From: Gracilaria gracilis | Lineage: Eukaryota > Rhodophyta > Florideophyceae > Gracilariales > Gracilariaceae | Reading direction: 5' to 3' | Length of the DNA: 64,000 nucleotides | NCBI GenBank assembly: GCA_030374805.1 | Contig: JARGSG010000004.1 | Location: 992,001 to 1,056,000 of the forward strand | Shown: positions 1 through 8,373 of the stretch, one piece after another | Position numbering within the stretch: the first letter of the stretch is position 1 | How the letters are laid out: each line of letters begins with the position of its first letter | Position numbers and translations under genes: made by a program | The notes under the pieces: generated by a model | What the model saw: only the letters and a program-made list of their open reading frames with translations | Databases searched by the model: none | Told to the model about the DNA's origin: nothing

Positions 1-43
1 CTAGATACGTAAGTATAGGCGAAGTTATAACTTACGGCTCTCC

Positions 44-310
44 GGACAGCGGTCCGTGGTGCAGTGGTGCTCCATCACAGCTCTAATGAATTGCCACTCG
101 AGGCGGTCCGCTTTCCATGCGCCGTGGGAGAAAAAGTAAAACAAAATTTAATTTTTCGGACAGCGGTCTGGGGTGGAGTTGCGCTTCATCACGGCACTGA
201 TGAAGCGCCAATCCACTTCGGACCGCTGTTTACGCGCCGTGGCTGATGAAGCTGGACGACACCTCGGACCGCTGTCCACGCGAAAAAATACTTTCCACCT
301 GGACAGCGAC
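44..310. repeat. Palindromic hairpin repeats, left block
   Basis: Two degenerate hairpins (about 44-115 and 158-229) and a half unit lie here. Arms begin with the core GGACAGCGGTC and end with its reverse complement, and the loop is flanked by TTCATCA-like sequence. The same units are better preserved at 1235-1703. An AT-rich stretch (about 131-156) separates the hairpins. Short ORFs across the block are by-products of the repeats. Confidence 0.85.
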
Positions 311-690
311 CCCCTCGTAACTGGCGCTTGTTTGTAATGTGACGCTGCGTGTACTTAAGCACTTTCGCTCTCCTGCCAACTGCCTCGGTAAGCACAACGC
401 TCTGTACCTCCCCATTACGGTTTCAGTGGATCTCTTCTTCTCCTGTCACACCCAAGTGATCCTCTCGGTTGTGACAGAAGAAAAAAATATCGCCGGAAAC
501 TGTGCGAGGGAGGTGCTCTTTCCGTCCTTGTTCTGTTGCGCGGACGTAGTGGCACACAAGGTACGCTCGACAATTTTGTTCGTTTTCTGTGAATCGTACT
601 AACCTGCGTACTCTTCTATTTTCCATGCTATTGCGTATTCAAGCCAGAGTCGCCGGACACAGTGTATGCCACTTCTGCATCCTTGCTTTA
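311..690. other. No gene recognised between repeat blocks
   Basis: Small ORFs on both strands resemble no protein I know and show no coding pattern. No promoter or RNA gene can be supported. Confidence 0.5.
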
Positions 691-699
691 CTGAGAACA

Positions 700-960
700 T
701 TCGGAAGTACTTGAGCTGGCCGTGATGGTCGAGTACGATTATTTGAGTTGTTCAACTCATGTAATCGGCTTTGGCTTTGACACCCAGATCAATCACTGTT
801 GGACTGTGGTTACTTATTAGACCGACTAGATTAGACTGCGTTAGGTCGAACTATCGGAAGTGGTTGAGCTACCGGTGATGGTGGACTACGATTATATGAG
901 TTGTTCAACTCATATAATCGTGTTTAGCCATGACTGATATTTCAATCACTGAAGAAGAAT
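700..960. repeat. 153-bp tandem duplication carrying 32-bp palindromes
   Basis: Two related units begin near 700 and 854. Each contains a palindrome: 736-767 (two arm mismatches) and 889-920 (perfect, 15-bp arms CGATTATATGAGTTG around a TT centre). The flanks, with CGGAAGT..TTGAGCT before and ATCAATCACTG-like sequence after, are also repeated, so this is a duplicated unit rather than chance symmetry. Another inverted repeat, GACAACCAC..GTGGTTGTC, lies at about 1018-1045. The block is upstream of a gene for a ParB-like protein; a role as its binding site is speculation. Confidence 0.8.
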
Positions 961-1234
961 AGTCCCCAATATAGTCACTAGAAGAATGTGGTGGCCGGCG
1001 ATGAGTTCTTCTCCTCCGACAACCACATAATGCCCGTGGTTGTCGCAAAGGGGGTATTCATTATCGGTCACGACCTTGGGCGCTACAGGAAAATCTAATC
1101 ATATAAAGTTAGAGAAGGTAGTCGGCAGAACTACCTTCTTCGATTTGATAGGATGTACCCTTACGTTCTCCCGTCATTATAAGAAGACGCAGGGCTTCAA
1201 ATACTCATAAAACAATCATAAGTGAAAACCGTCG
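961..1234. other. No gene recognised
   Basis: Apart from the short inverted repeat near 1018-1045, I see no gene, RNA or repeat here. Confidence 0.5.
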
Positions 1235-1703
1235 TCGACAGCGGTCCGAGGTGTCGTCCAGTTTCATCGGCCACGGCGCGTGGACAGCGGTCCGGGGTGG
1301 AGTGGCGCTTCATCAGTGCCGTGATGAAGCGCCACTCCACCCCGGACCGCTGTCCGAAAAATTAAATTTTTTTTCCGCGTGGACAGCGGTCCGAGGTGTC
1401 GTCCAGCTTCATCAGCCGCGGCACCTGGACAGTGGTCCGGGGTGGAGGGGCACTTCATCAAGGCACTTATGAAGCGCCACTCCACCCCGGACCGCTGTCC
1501 GAAATATTAAAATTTTTTTTCGCCGTGGACAGCCGTCCGGGGTGTCGTCCAACTTCTTCCGCCACAGCACGTAAACAGCCGTCCGAGGTGTCGCCCAACT
1601 TCATCGGCCACTGCGCATGGACAGCCGTCCGGGGTGGTGTGGCGCCTCATCAGAGCACTGATGAGGCGCCACTCCACCCCGGACCGCTGTCCATGCAGAA
1701 AAC
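1235..1703. repeat. Array of perfect and near-perfect 74-bp palindromes
   Basis: Three hairpins lie at 1282-1355 (perfect 34-bp arms, 6-nt loop), 1427-1500 (a few mismatches) and 1619-1692. Starts are 145 and 192 bp apart. Half-arm copies of the form GGACAGCGGTCCGAGGTGTC and T-rich linkers lie between them. All are built from one arm with core AGCGGTCCG, also present at 44-310. The array ends about 200 bp before the first gene of the multi-gene element. It may be that element's upstream region or an unrelated satellite. Confidence 0.9.
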
Positions 1704-1907
1704 TTAACGGACGCAATTCATTCTTTTTTCCTTCAAAACTGGGTGCCTTTATTCTTTAGCTATGCGTGCGTAGTAGTTATGACGATCGTTTAACTTTCTG
1801 AATAAAGCGATAGTGAATTCTAAAACGTGAAATACGGAACCCCTTGAGTTCAATCCTATATTAAGCGGGCGCAGTGTTCGGTCAGGAAGTGAAGGCAACG
1901 AACGTGA
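1704..1907 (+). promoter_or_regulatory. Leader and presumed promoter of the multi-gene element
   Basis: About 200 bp of moderately AT-rich sequence separates the palindrome array from the first ATG. A promoter must lie here or in the repeats if the element is expressed, but no TATA box or other motif can be assigned with confidence. Confidence 0.25.
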
Positions 1908-3875
1908 TTGAGAAGGGAACGTCCACTATACGTTTTCGTGAGCATTCTCGACGCTCATGCTCCGCGTTTCGAATTGTTTGAACCCTTTGTATCCAACATG
2001 GCGTCTCTGAACCATAAAAGGGGGCGGGAGTCAGCGCGATCGAAGAGAAACAACGAGGGGTCAGAAATGGCGCCGTTTACGCGATTAAGAGGAAAGGCGA
2101 AGGTCTCCACGCTTCGTACGGCGAAATCGCGTTCCGAGCGGGGCACACCGCGCGCGATGAAGAAGAAGACGAGTACTTCCGCGCCACATAAGGTAAAAGG
2201 TGGCGAATCTGTATCTTTGTTCATCAGCCTTGGAAAGGACAAGAACAGGGTTGAAGTTGGTACTGCGGAAGTACGTGGCGTGGGGCCTGCTGGTGGTACC
2301 GGGAAGGGGCTCTGTCGTTCGATGCATGGCCATCTTCTAAGCGCCACTGCCCTAGAGGGTGAGGATTTGGTGGTTATCTGGAAGACGAATATTTCAAGCC
2401 ATCTAGACGCGAAGTACCCTTACCGTTTCCAAGGTTCGGAGGAACCTTCGAGTAAGCTCGCCGAATTGTTATCGGCTGGGTTGTATGTCTTGTATACGTC
2501 GATGATGGCCTCAATGGAGACTCCGCAGAGTCCCACTTCGCACCCAACTCCGCACTCTGGGGCCGGGAAGTCGTCCACCTCTCAGCCTGAGAGTGAAGAT
2601 GTTGAGGAGGTCAAGGAATCGGCTGAGCAGTCTTCTAAAACCCCCAAACTTCAGTCTCCACTAACGAGAGGAGGAGGACGAAGAGGTTCTAAAGAGATGA
2701 AGAAACCGGTGGGAGCAATTGAGAGGGTTAACATCGTGGATGACTCCGATGAAGATGTTTTGGAGGTTATTGGGACTACTAAGGCTTCCCTGGGTGGAAC
2801 TGAGGGGGATTTGTTCGATGAAGGAGATAAAGTTCCGTCGAATGAGGTGGACACCACGCTGCCGCTACCGAAGATATTCCTCGCCGACTATGTTCAGCAG
2901 CGGTTGACGACGGATATCGTGATGATTGAAATCCCGAGGAAGACGGTTTGCAGTGTGAACCTGGCGCACAAGGAGGCCACGAAGATGAAGTGCCGCAACT
3001 TTGGTTGGCTTCCCTCCGCCAGTTCGATTGCCGTTACACTTGTAGGCGATTTGGATGAGGGTGACATCGTTGACGGGAGACTTGTGCTGTCTGTAACACT
3101 TATAGACGGATATCACCGATTTATTGTGTTACAGGACCTGCGTGAGGAAGGAGGGAAATGGGAGGATAAAATGATGTCTCTGGATGTTGTCTTATGGAGG
3201 AGGAAGGATGGTAATCCGAAGGTCACGAATGAAGTGCTAGGACTTGGTAATCTCCTGAACGAGATGAGCTCCAATGTTCTGAAGATGTCTTTCGCAGACA
3301 AGATTCACAGCACGGTGTCCTTCGTTGGAAACATCATTGACGAAGGGGGAGCGTATGTGAGGAAGGTGACGCCGAAACAGATAGCGGGCGCGTTGAAAAG
3401 AAGTGGGGTTATCGGGGACTATAGTATGCGTCACTTGAATTGCTATGCGGCACTGGCTCTGAAGTTTGTGCAAAGCGAGGGGCTTCTCCAATTATTTGAG
3501 AAGGTGTGTGAGGAGGGGCCGCCGCTGACGCTCACACCTGTGTCCAGTGACCTCCTTATGGGACTCGCAGATGGGGAATTCCGTTTTGTCGTCCGTTGCT
3601 TGCAATGGCATGTGCGACTGAGAATGTTCTCTGCAGGGAGGACGAGCCGTTTTGAGGATATGAGGAAGCACTTCTATCAGTGTGCAATTGGTATGTTTAA
3701 GCTTTGCAACATGACTGCCATGAGAAAGAAGATGACAGTTGAGGAAGTGATGCAGACGGTTCTCAAGATTGGAGGAAAGGGGGTATCTGTCTTGGAATAT
3801 CTCGGGAAGCAAACAGCCAAAATGGAGCTCGCGAGAGCAAAGGGTTGTGCGACGGGAGGGTGTCGAGGAGGGTGA
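1908..3875 (+). CDS. ParB-like protein with N-terminal charged region (655 aa)
   Basis: The first ~300 residues are low complexity, with basic patches, S/P/E-rich stretches and an acidic DDSDEDV segment, as in a nuclear DNA-binding protein. Residues about 335-415 resemble the ParB/sulfiredoxin fold: a strand pattern closing with VTLIDGYHRF (397-406), matching the family signature of hydrophobic-x-DGxHR. Residues about 455-530 could be the following helix-turn-helix part (KVTPKQIAGALKRSG then helices). Bacterial ParB proteins bind palindromic parS sites and segregate DNA; some relatives are nucleases. The start is the first in-frame ATG; an internal ATG at residue 31 is also plausible. It is the first gene of the element and absent from truncated copy 2. 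The domain call rests on one motif and the predicted fold order. Confidence 0.5.
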   Translation: MRRERPLYVFVSILDAHAPRFELFEPFVSNMASLNHKRGRESARSKRNNEGSEMAPFTRLRGKAKVSTLRTAKSRSERGTPRAMKKKTSTSAPHKVKGGESVSLFISLGKDKNRVEVGTAEVRGVGPAGGTGKGLCRSMHGHLLSATALEGEDLVVIWKTNISSHLDAKYPYRFQGSEEPSSKLAELLSAGLYVLYTSMMASMETPQSPTSHPTPHSGAGKSSTSQPESEDVEEVKESAEQSSKTPKLQSPLTRGGGRRGSKEMKKPVGAIERVNIVDDSDEDVLEVIGTTKASLGGTEGDLFDEGDKVPSNEVDTTLPLPKIFLADYVQQRLTTDIVMIEIPRKTVCSVNLAHKEATKMKCRNFGWLPSASSIAVTLVGDLDEGDIVDGRLVLSVTLIDGYHRFIVLQDLREEGGKWEDKMMSLDVVLWRRKDGNPKVTNEVLGLGNLLNEMSSNVLKMSFADKIHSTVSFVGNIIDEGGAYVRKVTPKQIAGALKRSGVIGDYSMRHLNCYAALALKFVQSEGLLQLFEKVCEEGPPLTLTPVSSDLLMGLADGEFRFVVRCLQWHVRLRMFSAGRTSRFEDMRKHFYQCAIGMFKLCNMTAMRKKMTVEEVMQTVLKIGGKGVSVLEYLGKQTAKMELARAKGCATGGCRGG

Positions 3876-4321
3876 AGACTGCAGGTAACAAGCTGGAACA
3901 ACACTTTAAAGTACCTCTGCGAAGTTCAGAGGAGGGGGACGTTGTAGAGGAGGTTATTGAAGAGGTTGTGGAACCAGAGGGGACGGCCAGGGCTCTATCT
4001 GCTGAGGTGGAGAACGATCTCATGGTGATGGAAAGCCCTGAACCGGAACCACCGGTGTTAAGACGTAGCACAAGACGTAAGGTTGTTCCGGGTCGCTTGA
4101 GAGAAGAGGGGGTTGGACGGGTTGTCGGGAAGAAGAAGAAACCGAGGAAGAGAACTTCTGTGGTGCTTACTGACGACGAGGATGAAGATGATGTGCAACC
4201 TGCCCCGAAGCGAAGAAGGAAGGGTAGGGTGAACACATCTTCTGTGGACACACCTTTGGAGGTTGTTAACCTGGTCAGGAAAATGACGACGACTGCATTG
4301 AAGAAGTTCTTTAAGAAGTAG
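3845..4321 (+). CDS. Small highly charged protein (158 aa), possible C-terminal part of the upstream gene
   Basis: This frame overlaps the end of the ParB-like ORF by 31 bp. It encodes alternating acidic (EEVIEEVVEPEG, DDEDEDD) and basic (KKKKPRKR, PKRRRKGR) runs and no recognisable domain. The basic runs look like nuclear localisation signals. It may be a separate protein or the original tail of the ParB-like protein; the composition resembles that protein's N-terminus. About 200 bp of similar acidic-coding sequence follows before the next gene and includes a run of ten G at 4404-4413. Function unknown. Confidence 0.4.
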   Translation: MCDGRVSRRVKTAGNKLEQHFKVPLRSSEEGDVVEEVIEEVVEPEGTARALSAEVENDLMVMESPEPEPPVLRRSTRRKVVPGRLREEGVGRVVGKKKKPRKRTSVVLTDDEDEDDVQPAPKRRRKGRVNTSSVDTPLEVVNLVRKMTTTALKKFFKK

Positions 4322-4522
4322 AAATCAATGTGATGTCGTCCAGTGAGGGCGGGGAGGAGAGTGATAGTAGTGAGAAGGATAGTGGATTTGTTGGGGATGA
4401 ACCGGGGGGGGGGAGGTGAAGGAGGAATGCGTAGCTCTGAGGATACCAATCCGGATGTTCTCCCGAAGCGGATGAAGACAGCTGGGGAGTACACCGAGGG
4501 ATCAGATATGTAGTGGACGAAT

Positions 4523-5860
4523 ATGGTGAGTGCACTGCCGAGTGAGTGGGCGGAAGGGAAGAATGCTGTGAAACACCAGCACCCGTGGATGGATATGCTT
4601 CACCTACAAAAGCAGCATAGTGTGGGGTGTTTACCCGTGGAGGATTTGAGAGTGGTGCATCACGCGGTGTACTGGCATGCAGCCCGAAATGTGCATAAGG
4701 AACTGGAGACTACGAAGAAACCAGTTCTTGGGGTGAAGCTCCCGTTGAAGGGAAAGCCGAAAGTGGAGGAAGAGGCTCTTTGGATGGCGGCGATGGAGAG
4801 GGACGACCTCGCGCGAGAGTATTTTGCCGCAAAGAGAGTGGAGTTGATGGAAACTGGATTCTGTGTGCCGGAGGAATTTGTAGGTGACGAAGGCATGTCA
4901 GATGAGGCGAAGAAGAGGGGGGTGGTGTTGGATGAAGATGTGACAGAAAGTGTGCTGGAGTTCTTTCACAAGGATTTCTTGGAACAGCCGGACCTCAAGT
5001 TTGCGGAGAACCGCAAGAGATGGAACCCTATCATCAATGCGGGAGATGAGAAGGACGCAGGGGATAGGATGCAGGGAATTGGGCGACACATTACCACGAA
5101 GAAGGGGATTGTAGATTACATGGAATCGGATGAGAAGAATGTGATGATGGTGAGAAAGAGGGCGTTGTTGGATGCTAGGTTTGGGCAGATAGCAGCCACT
5201 CTTCGTCTGTGTAAAAACAGTAGGGCGGAGAAGATGATTTATGCGCCGGAAACAGGAGGACGTGTGTTGTGTACGGGGGAGGGATGCCCGAGGCAGATGT
5301 TGCACACCGATTTTCGAGGGTTGACGAATGTGGAGAAGAACAATGGGGAGAATCCAGGATTCTTCATGATGGCCTCCGGGGGGAGCTCTTTAATGATATG
5401 GGTATGTGAGAGGTCACATAATATGTATGTGATGGATGACAAGAGTTTGAAGAAACTGTCTCGTACGATGGTTGTGAAGAAGTTCAGGGTTCCACCGTAC
5501 TCCATGTTGATTGGAAGGGGAGATTTGTTTCATGCTGGGGCTGGGTACATGGATGCGCTGGTGAAAGACAATTGTCTACCGTATCATATGTACTTTGTGC
5601 CCGAGGGATACAAGCTCCCTGATGCGGTGCACAGGCAGCCTGCTTTTCGGCCCAAATTCTTAGATAAGGAATTTGGACTCGGGGAAGACCCGAAAGACCA
5701 GCTGGACGAGGAGGAAAGTTCTGTGAGCAACTTTGAAATGGAGGAAGAGAAAGTTGGAGAGGAGGATTACGAAGAGGAAGATGACGAGGTACAAGGCCAC
5801 AAAGCTGATAACACGGATGGGGACTACGAGGAGGGACCGATGATAATGGATTATGAGTAG
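4523..5860 (+). CDS. 2OG-Fe(II) oxygenase-like protein (445 aa)
   Basis: The C-terminal half carries the metal-binding pattern of the double-stranded beta-helix dioxygenases: HTD at residues 261-263 (QMLHTDF), a hydrophobic strand SSLMIWVCE, and a distal histidine at 337 in RGDLFHAGAGYM, followed by YHMYFVP. Known family members use Fe(II), 2-oxoglutarate and O2 to hydroxylate or demethylate proteins, small molecules or nucleic-acid bases. The first 200 residues are helical and unrecognised; residues 394-445 form an acidic tail (EEEKVGEEDYEEEDDE). The substrate cannot be told. Eukaryotic mobile elements carrying TET/JBP dioxygenases are known, but nothing here identifies that subfamily. The best-conserved part in copy 2 is RMQGIGR..TTKK (about residues 182-194). 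The metal triad makes this my firmest call in the element. Confidence 0.55.
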   Translation: MVSALPSEWAEGKNAVKHQHPWMDMLHLQKQHSVGCLPVEDLRVVHHAVYWHAARNVHKELETTKKPVLGVKLPLKGKPKVEEEALWMAAMERDDLAREYFAAKRVELMETGFCVPEEFVGDEGMSDEAKKRGVVLDEDVTESVLEFFHKDFLEQPDLKFAENRKRWNPIINAGDEKDAGDRMQGIGRHITTKKGIVDYMESDEKNVMMVRKRALLDARFGQIAATLRLCKNSRAEKMIYAPETGGRVLCTGEGCPRQMLHTDFRGLTNVEKNNGENPGFFMMASGGSSLMIWVCERSHNMYVMDDKSLKKLSRTMVVKKFRVPPYSMLIGRGDLFHAGAGYMDALVKDNCLPYHMYFVPEGYKLPDAVHRQPAFRPKFLDKEFGLGEDPKDQLDEEESSVSNFEMEEEKVGEEDYEEEDDEVQGHKADNTDGDYEEGPMIMDYE

Positions 5861-6069
5861 GACCAGATAAAACATGTAGTGCGTGTAGTGTTATGTGTGT
5901 GAGAGTGAGGTGACTTGACTAGTACTCAGAAATGAACGAATGTTTTGATATAACGTGAGCATAAATGGATTGCTGAAGAAAGAAAACGAGTTACAAAGCG
6001 TGGGGTAAGGAGAGAGAGTATTGTGCGAAGATATCTTTTTTGCAAAATGAGATAAAAGTAGCACTGGTA
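5861..6069. other. Intergenic region between convergent genes
   Basis: About 200 bp separate the stop codons of the oxygenase-like gene (+) and the reductase-like gene (-). It is AT-rich relative to the genes and presumably holds both 3' ends. No hairpin terminator is evident. Confidence 0.4.
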
Positions 6070-6903
6070 CTAAAAGAGTATGTCTTTTCTAAGGACATTG
6101 ACATAGTTGGTGTGAAAAGGGGCAGGGTCAGCCAAGCCCGCTCTCTTGGTATTCTCTGAGGAAAGGTAGAAGTAAGCATTTCTGAATTCGTACGCAGAGA
6201 ATGAGGCGTGGAAGGAGGTAAGAGTGCTGCTGTAGGCGAGAAGGGCTTGTACTGTGGAGGGGATATTGTAGGAGATAGCTGTGTTGGAGGAGACTATGCC
6301 GAATAGTTCCTTCATTATCGTTGAGACTATAGTATTGTAGCGGGTGGCCACGTCATGCATGGTAATGAAGCCGTGGGAGGAACCAAATAGGTTGAATGGA
6401 GAGATCCAGACGAGCTTTTCGTAGTAGGATTTAGAGAAGGCGTCTTCGTCAACGATATTGCAAGTGAGACCTGCGTTAAAGAAGCGTTGTGCTAGTGCGA
6501 AAGCCCATTTTCCGGTGACAGTTGTGAGGCCGTTGGGAGTAAGAGGGGTGACGCCATCCTGTGGAGGTGCAGCGAGAGTGGGTACGGCGATGTAAAGAAC
6601 TGCTCGTGTGGTGTGATGAAGACCATGTTTTGAGAGAATGGGAAGAATGTGGCCGTTCTGAATGAAGACCAAGTCTTGTCTGCGAGATGGAGGGCAGGAG
6701 CGAATTACTGTTTCCAACAAGTTGCTCCTGCCGCAGAAGAAAATGGGAGCTTGCGGAATGCTGTCTGTGGCTATGAAATCTTGGAGTGAAAGAATGGTAT
6801 CTTGAGAGGTACCGTGGTCGTAAAGCATGGAGCCAGTGCAGCCTCTGCATACAACAACAGCTGGGGTGTGGGAGGAGCGGAGAGAAGAGGAAGGCGAGGT
6901 CAT
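6070..6903 (-). CDS. Ketopantoate reductase-like (PanE/ApbA-fold) protein (277 aa)
   Basis: The residue order follows the 2-dehydropantoate 2-reductase fold. An N-terminal VVVCRGCTGSMLY could be a degenerate dinucleotide loop (RGCTGS instead of GxGxxG). Next come DLVFIQNGH (QNG at 82-84, as in the family's LQNG motif), the YEKLVWISPFNLF segment (family K..N helix, K163), and a late ASFSAYEFRN stretch at the place of the family's D..R.tEi motif. Length is slightly under the family norm of about 300. True enzymes reduce ketopantoate with NADPH; the altered nucleotide loop makes catalysis doubtful. It is the only gene of the element on the minus strand, and a decayed homologue sits in the same relative position in copy 2. 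It could be a distant relative with another substrate or a structural role. Confidence 0.45.
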   Translation of the reverse strand: MTSPSSSLRSSHTPAVVVCRGCTGSMLYDHGTSQDTILSLQDFIATDSIPQAPIFFCGRSNLLETVIRSCPPSRRQDLVFIQNGHILPILSKHGLHHTTRAVLYIAVPTLAAPPQDGVTPLTPNGLTTVTGKWAFALAQRFFNAGLTCNIVDEDAFSKSYYEKLVWISPFNLFGSSHGFITMHDVATRYNTIVSTIMKELFGIVSSNTAISYNIPSTVQALLAYSSTLTSFHASFSAYEFRNAYFYLSSENTKRAGLADPAPFHTNYVNVLRKDILF

Positions 6904-7311
6904 TATGTCGAATTTGATGGATGCTGTGAGGAGATGTTGTGCTACAGAAGAGGAAGGGAGAGATGCTTAAGTAGAGAACGGCGTTGGCGATGTATAAATT
7001 GATAAAGTGGTTTCAGATGAAAAAATAGTTTTTATGACTAAGTAGTTGAAAGAATGAGGTAGGTGGGTATGAAGGGATTAGGATTGATGAATGTGTTTAT
7101 GAAAAGAGATGTGTCGAAATAAAGTGTAAACGAGAAGATGTAATGGTAAGGAGTTAAGAAACGGGCGCTGTGGATTGGTTTTGTCGGATGGAAGTGAAAG
7201 GAAAAAACGAAAATATGGAAATATCTGGGAGAAATGGAGTTTTTGGGGAATGGCGGGAAATTGAGGTATAGAAAATTGTGATACAAATAGGCCTGCGGGG
7301 TAGAGGGGGGT
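6904..7311. promoter_or_regulatory. Divergent intergenic region of the multi-gene element
   Basis: The reductase-like gene (-) and the coiled-coil gene (+) start back to back across about 400 bp, so promoters for both should lie here. The sequence is AT-richer than the genes, with a TATAAA-like TGTATAAATTG at about 6991-7001. No motif can be firmly assigned. Confidence 0.3.
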
Positions 7312-8373
7312 GTGGCCACGATTGTAACGGCTGTGATCAGGGGTGGCAAGGACGAGGGTTTTGGTAAGTCGCCCAGGTCTGTTCAAGTCGTTTATCGTCG
7401 GACGCCGTCTTTTCTCGGGATGTCGAATGGATACGTTGGTGACGAGGAGCTAATGGCTCTACTGCATAGGACAGAAGTGCAAGAGACGCCACCGCGGGAG
7501 GGAGGGGGTACTGAGGGGGTTTGTGTGAGTCAGAGGGTTTGTAATGGGGATGGAGGAGGCGATGGAGGTGATGGGGATGGGGAGGGAGGAGGAGGACCGG
7601 AGAGAAGGTTTATGGGGGAGATGGAGGAACGGGTGAGGAAGCTTGGGGGGAGTTTGAAGGGGCACTTCGATGACATGCTGTCGGAGATGGTTGCAGACAT
7701 GGGAGGGGTGGTGCTGAGTGTGTCCGGGGTTGGGGTGCCGATGGAATTGATTTCGACGATTCGGAAGAGGATGAAGTTGACTGAGGTGGGGGATGTGGGA
7801 CATCTGAATGGGATGTTGGAGTGCGTGGGGAGGGAGATGGGGAGGCTGCGAAAGGAGAACATGGAGCTCAAGGGTAGGGTTGAAGTGTTAAAGGAGCAAG
7901 TGAGACAGGTGGAGAAGGCGTGCAAATTGCTGATGGATTTGAAGGAAATGGTAAGGGGAGGGAGAGTAGGGGTGGGAGAGGGAGCAGGTAAAGGGTCGCC
8001 TGTGACGCCTGGTTCTTGGGGTGGGCGGGGGAGTGTGAGGGAGAGGGAGGGAGAAGAGAAGGGAGGAGAAGGTGTGGAGAGTCGACTGAAGAAAAGGAGG
8101 AAGGGTGGGGTGATGGTGGACGAGGATGGGAAGGTGTTTGTGCCGCCGCAGCTGCCGGGTGGCGCGCCGTTGGTGGGTTTCGGGAGTGCGGCGGTGGCTG
8201 CGAGGACGGCGGAGCGTATATTAGAGGAGCAGGAGGAGAAGAGGCTGGGAGGGGTTGGAAGGCGCTTTGGGGCTATGAGGGTGTACCAGAATGGGGAGAG
8301 TTGTGCGTTGGACTTCTTTAACTTCACGTTTAGGGAAACTGAGACTCAGGATTCGAATGCCGAGTTGGAATAA
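7312..8373 (+). CDS. Coiled-coil protein with conserved C-terminal segment (353 aa)
   Basis: No known family was recognised. Residues about 1-36 may be upstream read-in; the ATG at 7420 (MSNGYVGDEELMALL) is an equally good start. A Gly/Asp/Glu-rich linker (about 65-100) leads to helices with heptad character at about 160-210 (MGRLRKENMELKGRVEVLKEQ), then a charged linker and a conserved terminal block (GVMVDEDGKVFVPPQL, RTAERILEEQEEKRL, LDFFNFTFRE). That block is the part best kept in copy 2, so it was under selection. Coding DNA is extremely G-rich on the + strand. An oligomerising, nucleic-acid-binding or scaffold role would fit but is only inference. Confidence 0.5.
   Translation: MATIVTAVIRGGKDEGFGKSPRSVQVVYRRTPSFLGMSNGYVGDEELMALLHRTEVQETPPREGGGTEGVCVSQRVCNGDGGGDGGDGDGEGGGGPERRFMGEMEERVRKLGGSLKGHFDDMLSEMVADMGGVVLSVSGVGVPMELISTIRKRMKLTEVGDVGHLNGMLECVGREMGRLRKENMELKGRVEVLKEQVRQVEKACKLLMDLKEMVRGGRVGVGEGAGKGSPVTPGSWGGRGSVREREGEEKGGEGVESRLKKRRKGGVMVDEDGKVFVPPQLPGGAPLVGFGSAAVAARTAERILEEQEEKRLGGVGRRFGAMRVYQNGESCALDFFNFTFRETETQDSNAELE

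Noticed and set aside
339-602. 87-codon ORF upstream of the element
   Set aside because: No similarity, low coding character, and no counterpart elsewhere in the window.
1235-1703. CRISPR-like array
   Set aside because: Repeats are long palindromes with unequal spacing and no unique spacers, and the region is eukaryotic.
3763-4494. 243-codon minus ORF
   Set aside because: Low-complexity Ser/Thr-rich antisense of the charged-protein region; no recognisable domain.
7530-8327. 265-codon Ser/Pro-rich ORF on the minus strand
   Set aside because: It is the antisense of the G-rich coiled-coil gene; copy 2 conserves the plus-sense protein (VDEDG, RTAER, FFN blocks), not this frame.
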